This document shows positions 8,035 to 17,726 of a stretch of 27,023 nucleotides of DNA, one piece after another. The first letter of the stretch is position 1; each line of letters opens with the position of its first letter. A model generated the notes under the pieces. The model made no database searches. It was given only the letters and a program-made list of their open reading frames with translations, and was not told where the DNA came from. A program made the position numbers and the translations under genes. The stretch spans positions 1-27,023 of IMG/VR virus record IMGVR_UViG_3300007735_000556; one strand, given 5' to 3'. Source of the DNA: a virus.

Positions 8035-8047
8035 TGTATAAATATGG
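8035..8047 (-). promoter_or_regulatory. TATTTATA promoter-like element in front of the protease gene
   Basis: On the minus strand it reads CATATTTATACAC and lies in the 26-nt gap between the tape-measure stop and the protease ATG. It lacks the GTTTNC box. It matches the core seen at other gene starts. Confidence 0.4.
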
Positions 8048-10243
8048 TTACAATCTTCGTCTATTCTGCAATTGTTGTTCAGCTTCCAACCCATTACTTA
8101 TATCTGATGATACAACATAAGCACGGATAGGTTGTGTGTTCATTGGTTGAGGTGGAGCATTCATTGGAGAACCACTACTACCAAAAGGTTGATTGCCGGG
8201 ATCGTTTGGATTAGGTATAGGTTGATTAAATCCTCCACCCAGTAATGCTGTAGCAGTTCCACCTGTTGCACCACCAGCCGTACCTCCACCACCGGCTGCA
8301 CCAGCACCACCACCTCTACTTGGGGGAGTTGGAGTAGAACCTGTATATTGTTGTTTTTTGATACTTGAAACTGTATTTGCCATTTGGGCTAAAATCATAG
8401 CCGATAAAACACCACCAACAATCGGACCTAAAATAGGACCTAACGACATCGCACCTCCGAATGCTTGGAATGCTGCAGATAAACCTGATGTGATAGTATC
8501 AGCAATTTTTAATTTTTTGTTATCATCATAGGCTCGTTTTCTTTCTGCCTCCATTTTAACATTTTTCTCATACTCCAATTGTTCGGTTTGAGCAGCTATT
8601 TCTTCTTCAGTTCCAACAACATTTTGTAATTTTTTATTATATTCAACTTCAATAGCGTTTAATCTATCTTCACTATTTTGTTCTGCCATAGATAACATTC
8701 CACTGGTGACAGAATTTAAAGCAGATAATACACCACCAACTTGTTGACCTATTTCATCACCAAAGAATTTAGCTAATTCAGTTGTTTTTTCAATAGTAGA
8801 AGCAGTATTTTTTGCTATTTCATTATTAATTTCAGTTACATCTTGACCATAATCCTGATATAATTTTTTTAAAGCAAGTAATTTTTCTAATTCTAACTTT
8901 TTTGCTTTTTTATCGTACTCTTCTTTTTTTAAGTTTTGTTGCAATAATAAAGTATCCTGTTCAGTATAATATCTTTCAATAAATGTTTTATTATCATCAA
9001 ACTCTTTTTTCTTTCTATCAGTAAAATCTTTTGAAGCGTCTTGTTCACGTTGTATTCTATCCGCTTCTCTTTGTTTATCTATTAAATCATATTTTAAACC
9101 TATTAGTATTTTTTGTTTTTCGTATATCTCTAATTGATTTTGAGCTTCTTGAGAACCTTTGTCAAATGTTTCTGTAATTGTTTCCCAATAATTCGTTTCT
9201 AACTCAGCTAATTCTGAAGTTCTAGTACGGGTATCATCTACTATTTCATTTGTACTAGCCTTATATACATAACCTAACTCTGCAGCTAATTGTCCGATTT
9301 CATTGTTTATATCTTCAATTTGCTTTTTTTGAAGTTCGCGTCTTTTTTGTATTTCTTTTTCAAAGTCAGTTAATTCTTTTTTAGGAGCTTTTGGTGGTTT
9401 ATATTCTTTGATTTGAACATTTAAACTTTTAAGTGCATTTTCATATTTAATAACTTGATTTCGTGCATCATCATATGCTTTACTAACTTCTTTTAAATCT
9501 TCTTGTCTTTGTTTTTCTGCTGCAGCATCTTTTTGCTTTATAGTTAATGCTATCATTCTATTTGATAAATCATCTCGTACAGCTGCGGTTTGTTTAATTA
9601 ATTCTGCAGTTTGTTCTTTTTGTAATTTAAGAATTTGTAAATCACTCGCACCTTTTAATTTAGCATCTAATACCAAACCCTCATTTATTAATGCTTGATA
9701 ATTTAAATAAGCGTTGGTATCATCTAGTTCATCATTTAATTTTTTCTGTGCTACAGCAACATCTTCTGTTGTCGCTGCATATGCAACTAATGAAGCTATG
9801 ACAGCTGTTAAAGCAACTGCTATTGCTCCAATAGGATTTCTAGCTATAGCTGCTGTAAGTGCTGTCCAAGCTGCTCTAACTCTTCCTAAAATACCAACTG
9901 ATGTTGTTTGAGCTGCGTTATTTGCAGTAGTAGCTACTGTATTTGCGGTAGTTACTGTAGTAGCAATTTGTTGTGCTTTACTAAATAATTGTGATGCTTC
10001 CCTTAATTCTTTATATCCTTCAAATACCCTTTTAGCACCATCTGCAAATGCAATCGCTGATGTGGCTGCTTCTTGGAATTGTTTTTGGACTTTATCATCA
10101 ATACCAATTAATCCCATTGAACCTACAAGCAGTTCTACTGAGCCACCTAATATATTGATAGCACCACCAATAGCTTTAATTTTGGCTTCTACGGCATCTA
10201 AATTACCTGCCTGAAAATTAATATTTACGGTTTCATTTACCAT
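8048..10243 (-). CDS. Tail tape measure protein, 731 aa
   Basis: This protein sets tail length and is ejected ahead of the DNA. It shows the usual layout: a helical N-terminus (LDAVEAKIKAIGGAINILGG), a hydrophobic stretch near residues 135-160 (NPIGAIAVALTAVIASLVAY), a long charged coiled-coil core (about residues 170-560), a second hydrophobic segment with LGPILGPIVGGVLSAMILAQ, and a Gly/Pro-rich tail. It ends IRAYVVSSDIS...RRRL, a C-terminal pattern common in Bacteroidota phage tape measures. At about 1.5 A per residue it would measure a tail of roughly 110 nm. AAAGG precedes the ATG. It follows the large tail-tip gene rather than preceding it. Confidence 0.85.
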   Translation of the reverse strand: MVNETVNINFQAGNLDAVEAKIKAIGGAINILGGSVELLVGSMGLIGIDDKVQKQFQEAATSAIAFADGAKRVFEGYKELREASQLFSKAQQIATTVTTANTVATTANNAAQTTSVGILGRVRAAWTALTAAIARNPIGAIAVALTAVIASLVAYAATTEDVAVAQKKLNDELDDTNAYLNYQALINEGLVLDAKLKGASDLQILKLQKEQTAELIKQTAAVRDDLSNRMIALTIKQKDAAAEKQRQEDLKEVSKAYDDARNQVIKYENALKSLNVQIKEYKPPKAPKKELTDFEKEIQKRRELQKKQIEDINNEIGQLAAELGYVYKASTNEIVDDTRTRTSELAELETNYWETITETFDKGSQEAQNQLEIYEKQKILIGLKYDLIDKQREADRIQREQDASKDFTDRKKKEFDDNKTFIERYYTEQDTLLLQQNLKKEEYDKKAKKLELEKLLALKKLYQDYGQDVTEINNEIAKNTASTIEKTTELAKFFGDEIGQQVGGVLSALNSVTSGMLSMAEQNSEDRLNAIEVEYNKKLQNVVGTEEEIAAQTEQLEYEKNVKMEAERKRAYDDNKKLKIADTITSGLSAAFQAFGGAMSLGPILGPIVGGVLSAMILAQMANTVSSIKKQQYTGSTPTPPSRGGGAGAAGGGGTAGGATGGTATALLGGGFNQPIPNPNDPGNQPFGSSGSPMNAPPQPMNTQPIRAYVVSSDISNGLEAEQQLQNRRRL

Positions 10244-10267
10244 TGTTTACCTTTGATTATATTATTT

Positions 10268-13200
10268 TTATACCAAATTTTCATCACCACCCAACTGATA
10301 TTGGTCATTTTCCCAATTTACATTTACTTGTGCAATACAAGAACTTTGACATTCCGCTTCATAAGTAGTAAGAGTATCTATCGTATCAGTCCATATTATT
10401 ACTTGATAATAGCTCTCATTACAAGCATCATATGTACTATGATTTATTAATAGAGATTTACTTAATGTGTAAGGATGATTTTTTGAATGAGCGAATCCAC
10501 TTACAAAACTATACGCAACAGGTACCCCATTTTTATGTAATCCTATACTAAAATTAACATTGTTTGTCCCAGCAGGGCCTTCAACATAATATGTTGCTGA
10601 ATAATCAAATGTATATATTCCAGGATATGTCATACGAATTCTTCCACCATCTAAAGGAACACTATTATCATAAGAAATATTGTTTTGCGTTGATAATTGG
10701 TCCCAGGCTACAGAATTACAAAAACTGTTAGCTAATGTTAAAGGTCCAGTTCTAGCATATGATGCATGTGAAGCTTCTCTATATGCTTTGGTTCTACTAA
10801 CTACAACCCATTTATAAGCTTGGGTATTAGAATTAGTATTAACAGGTAAAGCTACTATATGAACAGTTTGTCCTGGTTCACTAAGTTGTATAATATTAGG
10901 GTCTATAGGTTCTGGATAAAATACATCACCATCTCCTAATTCAGACCAAATATTAATTGTTCTACAAGGAGATATATTAGCACCAGCTGTGAAAGTAAAT
11001 ACTCTACCTATTTGTGGGTAATTGCTAATAGCACCTGATATAGTTTCTAAAAATATGTTTATTGTGTAAGTGCCTGTTGTTTGTTTTTGTCCTACTATAA
11101 AGTTATATTTGTTTCTATATTCAGCTGTTGATAAATTTACACCTCCAGTTCCATCAACAAAAATATTTGCAGGTTGAGCATTCCACCACATACCTTCAGC
11201 GAAAGCAGTAGTTGCCATAACATTTTTACCATATACAATATTAGTATTATTTTCATATAGGTTTCCTAATGTGGGACGATTATTTTGGAATCTACCTATA
11301 AAATTACTATTGTTGATATTAGCTATTTTTGAACCACTAACATTTATTGCTACTATATTTTGTGTTGGTGTATAACTATTTGGTAAAGTAGCTTCTATAG
11401 TATTTTCGCCTCCAGCAATAGCTGTAATATTACTTAATGTAGAACTATAACCAGCAATATCATTATCATTACTATTCGCTAAACTTATATTTGTTGTAGT
11501 TCCCTGCAAAGTATTATCGTTTCCTACTATATTGACATTAGCAGATGAAGGAGATATTCTATTTTTCTCACCTATTATACTAATGGATGAATTAGCGCTT
11601 TTTATTTGGTTATTTCCAATGTTTACACTATTATTAAAATCTACTATTTGTTTAGGATTACTTTCATTATTATATCTAAAAGTAGCTGTAGTTGCAGAAG
11701 ATGAAGCAATTAAATTATCTTTACCTGCTACAAAATTAACTATATTAGAATCAGTAACAGAAAGTCCAGTTGAAGCATCTATATAACTAGCTGCTCCATT
11801 TTGATTAATACTACCAATACGAACATTACTTGTCGTTGTATTATCAGCTGAAGTTAATATATCTCTAACACTAGTTCTTCTTGATGGGTAAGTAGTTGTA
11901 ATACCTGGTATTTTAATAAACTCAATAGTGGTTGTATTTTTGCGGGTTAAATCAACATTACTAATTTTATTAATTCTCCAATACTCACCCATTATGAAAT
12001 ACTTGTTGTTTAATCTTAAAGCAAGTGCTTCATTTGGGTCTAATATGATATTACAAGTCATTTTTCTTGCTTCATCATCGTATATCTCATTCAAATACCC
12101 ACCCCAATAACTAGCGTATAAATCATTTTTAGCTACAGTTGATATATTAGGGTTTGTAATTCCTAAAGCAAGAGCGTAGTAAGGAGTCCAATAGATGTCA
12201 TTAAAGTGAAGCGGCTTACCGGTATTAAAATTAGGTGGGAACTCACTTTGATAACTTACTTGTAACCAATATTGTTGTTTTACTGCTACCCCACTATCAT
12301 TTAACATCCAATACTTACCTCTATCTATAGTTCCACCTGAAAAATTAAAAGTATATCCCAAAGCATCTTGAGGAACAGCTTTTCTGCCCAAATTGTATAA
12401 TAGTCTGGGTTTAAATTGTATAGGTGTTTTAGCACCACTACTTTGGTCTACTTGATATAAATGTGGTACAATAAAACTTGGTCCATTTGGTATATAAGTT
12501 GTAGGAGTTGGAGCAAAATAACTTCCTATACTCTTTTCATCACTTGTACTGATATCATTATCAGCATCAAAGACATATGTTCCATAAGGGTATTTATCTT
12601 TGTTTTTAGATATAGCATCCTTATTTAGAATATCACTATCCTCTAACATTTTAAAGACAATCTTTTTAGGTTGCTCTAAAGCTGGGTGTATTAATTCTAC
12701 TTTACTTTCTAAATCAAGCTTATCAGTCCAATCTACTTTCTCTCCCTGTGATAACCAATTATTGTATGGTTCTATTCTGAATTTACGAGCTTCATTTGGT
12801 ATAGGTTCAATAACTAAATTAAAAGCATCTATTAAACCTTTGAGTAAATCCCAACAACTATCCTCAGGATTAAATTGTTGTCCTATGTTTACATTATAGC
12901 CAATGTTCATTTGTTGTCCAGTAGAACATTCCATAAAAGTAGCTGAAGCAGCGGATGGATATAAGGGTAAAGTTGCTACAGTAATTGTTTCTGCTGATTT
13001 AAGTGAACCTACAGTTGCATCAATTAAAGCATGTTGTATTCTAATTACATCTCCACTCGCGAAATAGGTGCTGGGTAAAGTATAATTAATTTGAGGTGTT
13101 AGTTGCCCTGTAATAGTTGTTACTACAAGCGAATTAGGAACTTCAACTCCATTTCTTAATACTCGCATTGCAAGTTGTAATGGGTTATTATCTTGATTGT

Positions 13201-15004
13201 AGATATAATAACTAACAGTAGCTTTAACATCATAAAAACCAGCATCAGGTATTGTCCACCTATCTGTGGTTAAATTGAAATAAGTAGCATTGTATAAATT
13301 AGAATCTGCGGTTATATCAAAATATGAAGGTGAATTTGATGGAGAAGGAGATAATGTATCCCAAACTGAGGCTTGATATACTTGAGAAGTATTCTTTGTA
13401 GGATTATCAGGCACAGGTCCTAAATTAGCATTAGCTGAAGGTAGAACGAAAGTATTTGTAAACGGAGCTGTTGTTAAGAAGGATGATGTATATTGCGCAC
13501 CTACTTTAGCGAACATCTTATCCAATATAACTTTAGTTCTAATAGCAGGCTTAAAGTCAATTTGTCGTAAAGGTTTTATATTAGTATCAAATCCAAATGG
13601 TTGATTAGTTCCAGATGAAATAGTAAACTGATAATTTGGAGCAGTAGTATCATTAGTTGGAGCTCCATAAGCAACATGGGGATAGATTACATCACCATTT
13701 TTTAAACCATTTGTATTCCAACTTGAAGTGATATTACCATACGTAAAAGTATGGTCATAATCTTTCCAATCTAAATTAGCAATAGTTAATGCTTCTAATG
13801 ATTTTTTTAAGCTATTATTAGTATCAGTTAAAATACAATTATATTCAGTATTCCCCCTTAAATCGCTTATTATTTTATTGATATACAAACTACCTTGGAA
13901 TAATTCATTTCCCTTATACATTACAATAGCAGGATAATGTTTGGTAATATCGGTTTTAGATACAGCACCAAATTTACCTAATTCACCAAAAAATGTGTCT
14001 GCGGTTGTTCTTTCTACTGGAGTGAATGGTATATTAAGTAGGGAATATGCGATTTGTTTAGCATATGCATCTGCTTGGGTTGAAGTAATACCTAAAGTAT
14101 TAATTTGGTGTTTGGAGTGATTGAATAGATACATCTGAGTATCTGCTTCGGTTGTATTACTGACAACACCATAAGCAAAGTATAAATCACCATTAGTAAA
14201 AGCTCCACCAATATTTACATTAGAGGTATATTCACCATTAACATAGCAACGAAAACTATTAGCAGTCGCATCCCAAACTAAAGTTACATTTATCGTTTGG
14301 TCAAAAAATCCATTACCATAAAAAGCAGTATAGGTATTTCCATATCTAAATTCTAATTGTCCACTACTATTTCCAACTAATCCCCATCCAGTTGCATCAG
14401 CAGGAGAACCTACGCTATAAATTGCTAATCTATTAGAAGCTGGAAAGGTTTGTGTTGGTATTAAAAAAGTAGTAGATATAATAAATCCAGTCGCTTCATC
14501 AGGTTGTATATTTGAAAAGGAATCACTTCCTATCATCATATACTCAACTGTTCCCCCATCCTTAGCAAAATACCATTTACCTATTGATTTATTATTACCA
14601 TTATTCCAAACACCACTTAATCTTCTTGTATTACCATTACTATCAAAAGTAGAACCATTATATAAGCTTCTAAATACTACTTGTCCGGTATTTGAATATA
14701 CATTATCTATTACTTGATTATTTGTAGCATTCATGTTTGATTGAGCATCATTAGCATTAATCATCCATTGTGGATATATAAACGATGAACCACTTAATAA
14801 TCCCACACTTGGGACCATATCCCTAATATCTAAATCCTGTAATACAAATTCGTTTGTTCCTAAACCAAATAAGGAGCCGATATCTGTGTTTTCAATATTG
14901 GATATGGTAGCAGATAAGTTAGTATCTTTAGTAGAAAAATCGCAATATTGGGTTGATGAACCTGATGGTTTAAGTAATCTTATTATAGTATTATTAGTTG
15001 CCAT
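10268..15004 (-). CDS. Large multidomain tail-tip / receptor-binding protein, 1578 aa
   Basis: This is the largest gene in the window. Residues about 138-273 look like a LamG/concanavalin-type sandwich (WYFAKDGGTVEYMMIG, LVWDATANSFRCYVNGEY). Residues about 568-690 resemble a C1q/TNF-like jelly roll (RWTIPDAGFYDVKATVSYYI). Residues about 720-1050 look like a tail-hub region (CWDLLKGLIDAFNLVIEP). Residues about 1090-1245 are Asn/Ser/Ile repeats like the YadA head (INISG-type 'I.G..N.I' turns). Residues about 1423-1560 form a second jelly roll (GGRIRMTYPGIYTFDYSATY). The role inferred is a hub plus host recognition at the tail tip. The start is TAA-T-ATG after the preceding gene, showing tight coupling. 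Domain names are by eye. Confidence 0.75.
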   Translation of the reverse strand: MATNNTIIRLLKPSGSSTQYCDFSTKDTNLSATISNIENTDIGSLFGLGTNEFVLQDLDIRDMVPSVGLLSGSSFIYPQWMINANDAQSNMNATNNQVIDNVYSNTGQVVFRSLYNGSTFDSNGNTRRLSGVWNNGNNKSIGKWYFAKDGGTVEYMMIGSDSFSNIQPDEATGFIISTTFLIPTQTFPASNRLAIYSVGSPADATGWGLVGNSSGQLEFRYGNTYTAFYGNGFFDQTINVTLVWDATANSFRCYVNGEYTSNVNIGGAFTNGDLYFAYGVVSNTTEADTQMYLFNHSKHQINTLGITSTQADAYAKQIAYSLLNIPFTPVERTTADTFFGELGKFGAVSKTDITKHYPAIVMYKGNELFQGSLYINKIISDLRGNTEYNCILTDTNNSLKKSLEALTIANLDWKDYDHTFTYGNITSSWNTNGLKNGDVIYPHVAYGAPTNDTTAPNYQFTISSGTNQPFGFDTNIKPLRQIDFKPAIRTKVILDKMFAKVGAQYTSSFLTTAPFTNTFVLPSANANLGPVPDNPTKNTSQVYQASVWDTLSPSPSNSPSYFDITADSNLYNATYFNLTTDRWTIPDAGFYDVKATVSYYIYNQDNNPLQLAMRVLRNGVEVPNSLVVTTITGQLTPQINYTLPSTYFASGDVIRIQHALIDATVGSLKSAETITVATLPLYPSAASATFMECSTGQQMNIGYNVNIGQQFNPEDSCWDLLKGLIDAFNLVIEPIPNEARKFRIEPYNNWLSQGEKVDWTDKLDLESKVELIHPALEQPKKIVFKMLEDSDILNKDAISKNKDKYPYGTYVFDADNDISTSDEKSIGSYFAPTPTTYIPNGPSFIVPHLYQVDQSSGAKTPIQFKPRLLYNLGRKAVPQDALGYTFNFSGGTIDRGKYWMLNDSGVAVKQQYWLQVSYQSEFPPNFNTGKPLHFNDIYWTPYYALALGITNPNISTVAKNDLYASYWGGYLNEIYDDEARKMTCNIILDPNEALALRLNNKYFIMGEYWRINKISNVDLTRKNTTTIEFIKIPGITTTYPSRRTSVRDILTSADNTTTSNVRIGSINQNGAASYIDASTGLSVTDSNIVNFVAGKDNLIASSSATTATFRYNNESNPKQIVDFNNSVNIGNNQIKSANSSISIIGEKNRISPSSANVNIVGNDNTLQGTTTNISLANSNDNDIAGYSSTLSNITAIAGGENTIEATLPNSYTPTQNIVAINVSGSKIANINNSNFIGRFQNNRPTLGNLYENNTNIVYGKNVMATTAFAEGMWWNAQPANIFVDGTGGVNLSTAEYRNKYNFIVGQKQTTGTYTINIFLETISGAISNYPQIGRVFTFTAGANISPCRTINIWSELGDGDVFYPEPIDPNIIQLSEPGQTVHIVALPVNTNSNTQAYKWVVVSRTKAYREASHASYARTGPLTLANSFCNSVAWDQLSTQNNISYDNSVPLDGGRIRMTYPGIYTFDYSATYYVEGPAGTNNVNFSIGLHKNGVPVAYSFVSGFAHSKNHPYTLSKSLLINHSTYDACNESYYQVIIWTDTIDTLTTYEAECQSSCIAQVNVNWENDQYQLGGDENLV

Positions 15005-15005
15005 A

Positions 15006-16445
15006 TTAAATCGCTACCCTTGGGTTTGGTTGATTTGAAGGTTGGAATTGTATAAGATATTGGAATAATTGCTGAGTTCTTTGATTTGTTTTATCTACTA
15101 CTTCAGTTGAGGTAATTACACAAGGTAGCCAATTATTTGATGTTGAACTCCAGTAATATACATTTGGACTGAAAAATAGTTCACGCAACCATAACGAAGT
15201 TGTTGTATCTAACCAATCTGTATTTGCGGTTATAGTTTGCATTGGTTGATTGTAATAATTTTTTGTTCCTCTTCGTTGTGGGCTATAAGTTACAGTAGCT
15301 GTAGTAGCATTATAAGGAACAAATACTTGCTCTGCTTGTGGTTTATCTATTATCCAACTTGAATCTGATTGTAAATTAAAAGTATAGTAATCCCATACAC
15401 CATATATGTTTTTCCAAGCAAATCTAACACCAGGATATCCACAATTGGCTGTAGTATCTTTGTATAATGTAAATGAATCCCAAACTGAAGCAGTATTTGA
15501 TGTAAAACCTGATTGTTGTGGTGAAAAGTCAATAACAACATAATCCCATCCACTAGGATAAGCTGCTGATTGATTACCAGGTCCAACATTAGCTGTTATT
15601 AATCCGTATATATTTCCAGTACTTCCATTTAAATTAGTTTGGGTTGCTGCTGTAGACCATTGAGCAGTAGCACCAGCTCTCGGGCCACCTTGATTTCCTG
15701 TGTTATTTAATGCGGTGTAGGTATATAATAAAGTGCCTGATGAATTGTATGAACGAATACGAACTGAGTGAATATCTTGTGCTTGAGAAGTAATAATAGG
15801 TTGATTTTCATTACCTTGTAAGAATGATAAACTTAACATTTCACCATCTCTAATATACATCTTATTACTAGCTCCTACTGAACTACGAGGCATATTAGTT
15901 AAACATACATTTCTACTAAAATCAGGATTAGCTGGAGAAGGGTATGGAGTAGTAGTGGTAGGAAACCATTTGGTGGTGGAAACAAAATTCCAACTTGATT
16001 TATCATTAGGGTCTGCAACTCCTGCGAATACATTATTATATATTGCTCGAGTTGAACTACCAGCGCTACCACTAAAAGCAGGAGAACCTGTAGTAGCATT
16101 TTGATATCCATTATATATCCCTAAAGAAGTTGTCCCATATTCCTCACCAAAAAGAACAATAAATCTTCTATTATCTGTTACTGCTTGACTAAAAGAAAGA
16201 GTTGAAGTAGATGGTAACCCTTCATAGGTATAATTTGCTAATACATCCCCAATATCAAATACAGCTACACCGGATGGATTAACTGGTTGTTTTAATCGTT
16301 GTATACGGGTTGATGAACCACTAAGGTATATATCGCATACTACTTTGAAGTTACTTTGTGATGATGAGTTTGATGTCAACCCATACACTACATTGTTATT
16401 ACTTACTTGTAGATAATTTGGTTGTGTTCCTATAGTTAAAGCCAT
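15006..16445 (-). CDS. Putative distal tail / tail-tip protein, 479 aa
   Basis: I do not recognise the family with certainty. The protein is beta-rich and full of Ser, Thr, Asn, Tyr and Trp, without signal peptide or membrane segment. It starts MALTIGTQPNYLQVSNNNVV and contains PVNPSGVAVFDIGDVLANYT, an N-terminal pattern seen in proteins next to the tail-hub gene of other Bacteroidota phages. A conserved-looking FAWKNIYGVWDYYTFNL follows, and the end is FQYLIQFQPSNQPNPRVAI. It lies between the neck-type gene and the giant tail-tip gene, each junction being TAA-T-ATG, so the three are translated as a coupled set. A role in the distal tail or baseplate is inferred from position. Confidence 0.6.
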   Translation of the reverse strand: MALTIGTQPNYLQVSNNNVVYGLTSNSSSQSNFKVVCDIYLSGSSTRIQRLKQPVNPSGVAVFDIGDVLANYTYEGLPSTSTLSFSQAVTDNRRFIVLFGEEYGTTSLGIYNGYQNATTGSPAFSGSAGSSTRAIYNNVFAGVADPNDKSSWNFVSTTKWFPTTTTPYPSPANPDFSRNVCLTNMPRSSVGASNKMYIRDGEMLSLSFLQGNENQPIITSQAQDIHSVRIRSYNSSGTLLYTYTALNNTGNQGGPRAGATAQWSTAATQTNLNGSTGNIYGLITANVGPGNQSAAYPSGWDYVVIDFSPQQSGFTSNTASVWDSFTLYKDTTANCGYPGVRFAWKNIYGVWDYYTFNLQSDSSWIIDKPQAEQVFVPYNATTATVTYSPQRRGTKNYYNQPMQTITANTDWLDTTTSLWLRELFFSPNVYYWSSTSNNWLPCVITSTEVVDKTNQRTQQLFQYLIQFQPSNQPNPRVAI

Positions 16446-16446
16446 A

Positions 16447-16962
16447 TTATTTCTTCTTTCCTACTACTATTATTCCAGGTGCAGCAGCTTCTAATTGTTT
16501 TTTTATTTCTTTTACCATATCCACCGCACCTGCATTTGCTATATTTTGTATATTTTGATTTACCGCTAATTTTAATGATGATTGTATAAATGGTTTTGCT
16601 TTTTTGAATCTTTGTCCCTTTGCACCTATAGCTCGGGCTATCAACCAAGCAAACTGAATTTGTTTCATTCCACTTGGAACTCGAATACGCTTAAACTTTA
16701 TCCATTCCAATATATCCTGCACTGGTGGTTGTTTACCAGGTCCACGCTCTGCACCATTATCTACATAGATACCATATTTAAGCATTTCAACTGATATACT
16801 TACATCTTTACTACTTTTCGTTGGTGTTAATAATTTGATAGACTTTGCTAATCGGCCTGTATTATACGAACCATTCTTTTTTAACTCAGCAATAGCATAA
16901 GTAGTATAATCATCAGCGAGTTGCTGTAAAGCCGGTGTAAGTTTTTCCCAATCAATTAGCAT
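16447..16962 (-). CDS. HK97 gp10-like head-tail completion (neck) protein, 171 aa
   Basis: The N-terminal helix (LTPALQQLADDYTTYAIAEL), TGRLAKSIKLL, then MLKYGIYVDNGAERGPGKQP and FAWLIARAIGAKGQR match the HK97 gp10 family of small tail-completion proteins. In that family the 'YG.YVD.G...' strand and the following helix are the most recognisable parts. The length is normal. The protein would sit at the head-tail joint or tail top. It follows the tail-terminator-like gene by 21 nt, with AAAAGG upstream of ATG. The end is very basic (GKKK), and its stop is coupled to the next ATG (TAATATG). Confidence 0.75.
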   Translation of the reverse strand: MLIDWEKLTPALQQLADDYTTYAIAELKKNGSYNTGRLAKSIKLLTPTKSSKDVSISVEMLKYGIYVDNGAERGPGKQPPVQDILEWIKFKRIRVPSGMKQIQFAWLIARAIGAKGQRFKKAKPFIQSSLKLAVNQNIQNIANAGAVDMVKEIKKQLEAAAPGIIVVGKKK

Positions 16963-16983
16963 AAATAATGTTACCTTTTTTTA

Positions 16984-17442
16984 TTATACTTGAGGATAAG
17001 CACAGTAATCTAATACACCACTATCAGTATAATTAACCATACCAACCCATCCGAATGCTCTATCATTGAATGCTTCACTCACTGGGGTTATATTAGCTAA
17101 TGTTACCCATTCTCTTTGTTGTTCACTTCCCAAGTTCATATACCCAATAATATCGTATATATACTGCTCAGTATTTGACATGATTGATAAATAATTTGTT
17201 TCATCCAATGGTGGGACATCTAATGCATATAATTCAAAAGTTAGGGTACGAGTACCTGATGTACCAATTTGATTGATGTTCATACCAGGGGATGTAATCG
17301 GTCTCAAAAATATATAAGGATAGGTTACATTTTGTGATGCAGCATCCAATTCTTCTAAATCACCAGTTGCAAAAGTATTAATTCCCGCATGATTAATGGA
17401 AGCTGATTGAAATCGTGCTACTACCTGTGCGTAAGTATTCAT
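16984..17442 (-). CDS. Putative tail terminator protein, 152 aa
   Basis: The protein has the layout of a tail terminator: an N-terminal helix (MNTYAQVVARFQSASINHAG), a Pro/Tyr strand (TYPYIFLRPITSPGM), TRTLTFELYALDVPP, a helix (NYLSIMSNTEQYIYDIIGYM) and a closing beta strand (FGWVGMVNYTDSG). Proteins of this size and place cap the tail tube during assembly. It lies directly before the gp10-like gene. The ATG is just 2 nt after the stop of the gene before it. Its only ribosome binding site is the GAA repeat that ends that gene. Confidence 0.6.
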   Translation of the reverse strand: MNTYAQVVARFQSASINHAGINTFATGDLEELDAASQNVTYPYIFLRPITSPGMNINQIGTSGTRTLTFELYALDVPPLDETNYLSIMSNTEQYIYDIIGYMNLGSEQQREWVTLANITPVSEAFNDRAFGWVGMVNYTDSGVLDYCAYPQV

Positions 17443-17444
17443 AG

Positions 17445-17711
17445 TTATTCTTCTTCTTCTTCTTCACTTAAAAATTCTTCTAAGTCTGATAATGAAGCAG
17501 TTTCAAATTCTTCTGCTCCACTAATTAAAACTTCAGGAGCTGGATTTGGGGTTGTATCTTCACCAACACCATTGGCTTGAACATCATAAACCAAATCAAT
17601 GGAGCAACCAACTATTGCAGCTATTTTATTAACATCATAGCCTGAACCTAACCAATTTTTAACAATGGTTCGGAGTGTGTAATCTACGGGTGGACAATTT
17701 TTGCAACTCAT
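17445..17711 (-). CDS. Small acidic protein with N-terminal CxxC, 88 aa
   Basis: I do not recognise this protein. It starts MSCKNCPPVDYTLRTIVKNW (C3 and C6), has a helix-turn-helix-like stretch (YDVNKIAAIVGCSIDLVYDV), a Pro-rich linker and a very acidic C-terminus that ends in six Glu codons. It lies between the frameshifted gene and the tail terminator-like gene, so a role in tail assembly is possible. The start has AAGGAAT 9-10 nt upstream. The run of six GAA codons at the end also serves as the purine-rich ribosome binding site of the next gene. Confidence 0.6.
   Translation of the reverse strand: MSCKNCPPVDYTLRTIVKNWLGSGYDVNKIAAIVGCSIDLVYDVQANGVGEDTTPNPAPEVLISGAEEFETASLSDLEEFLSEEEEEE
17448..17465 (-). 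repeat. Six-unit GAA trinucleotide repeat at a gene end
   Basis: Six consecutive GAA codons (poly-Glu) close the upstream gene and lie 5 nt before the ATG of the next one, once the TAA stop and CT are counted. This 18-bp microsatellite is the only Shine-Dalgarno-like sequence there. Confidence 0.8.
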
Positions 17712-17726
17712 ATTCTTTTATTCCTT

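Noticed and set aside
11532-12899. Plus-strand frames opposite the large tail-tip gene (11532-11786, 11928-12110, 12600-12899)
   Set aside because: All lie inside the continuous 1578-codon minus-strand gene, have no binding sites and show shadow composition.
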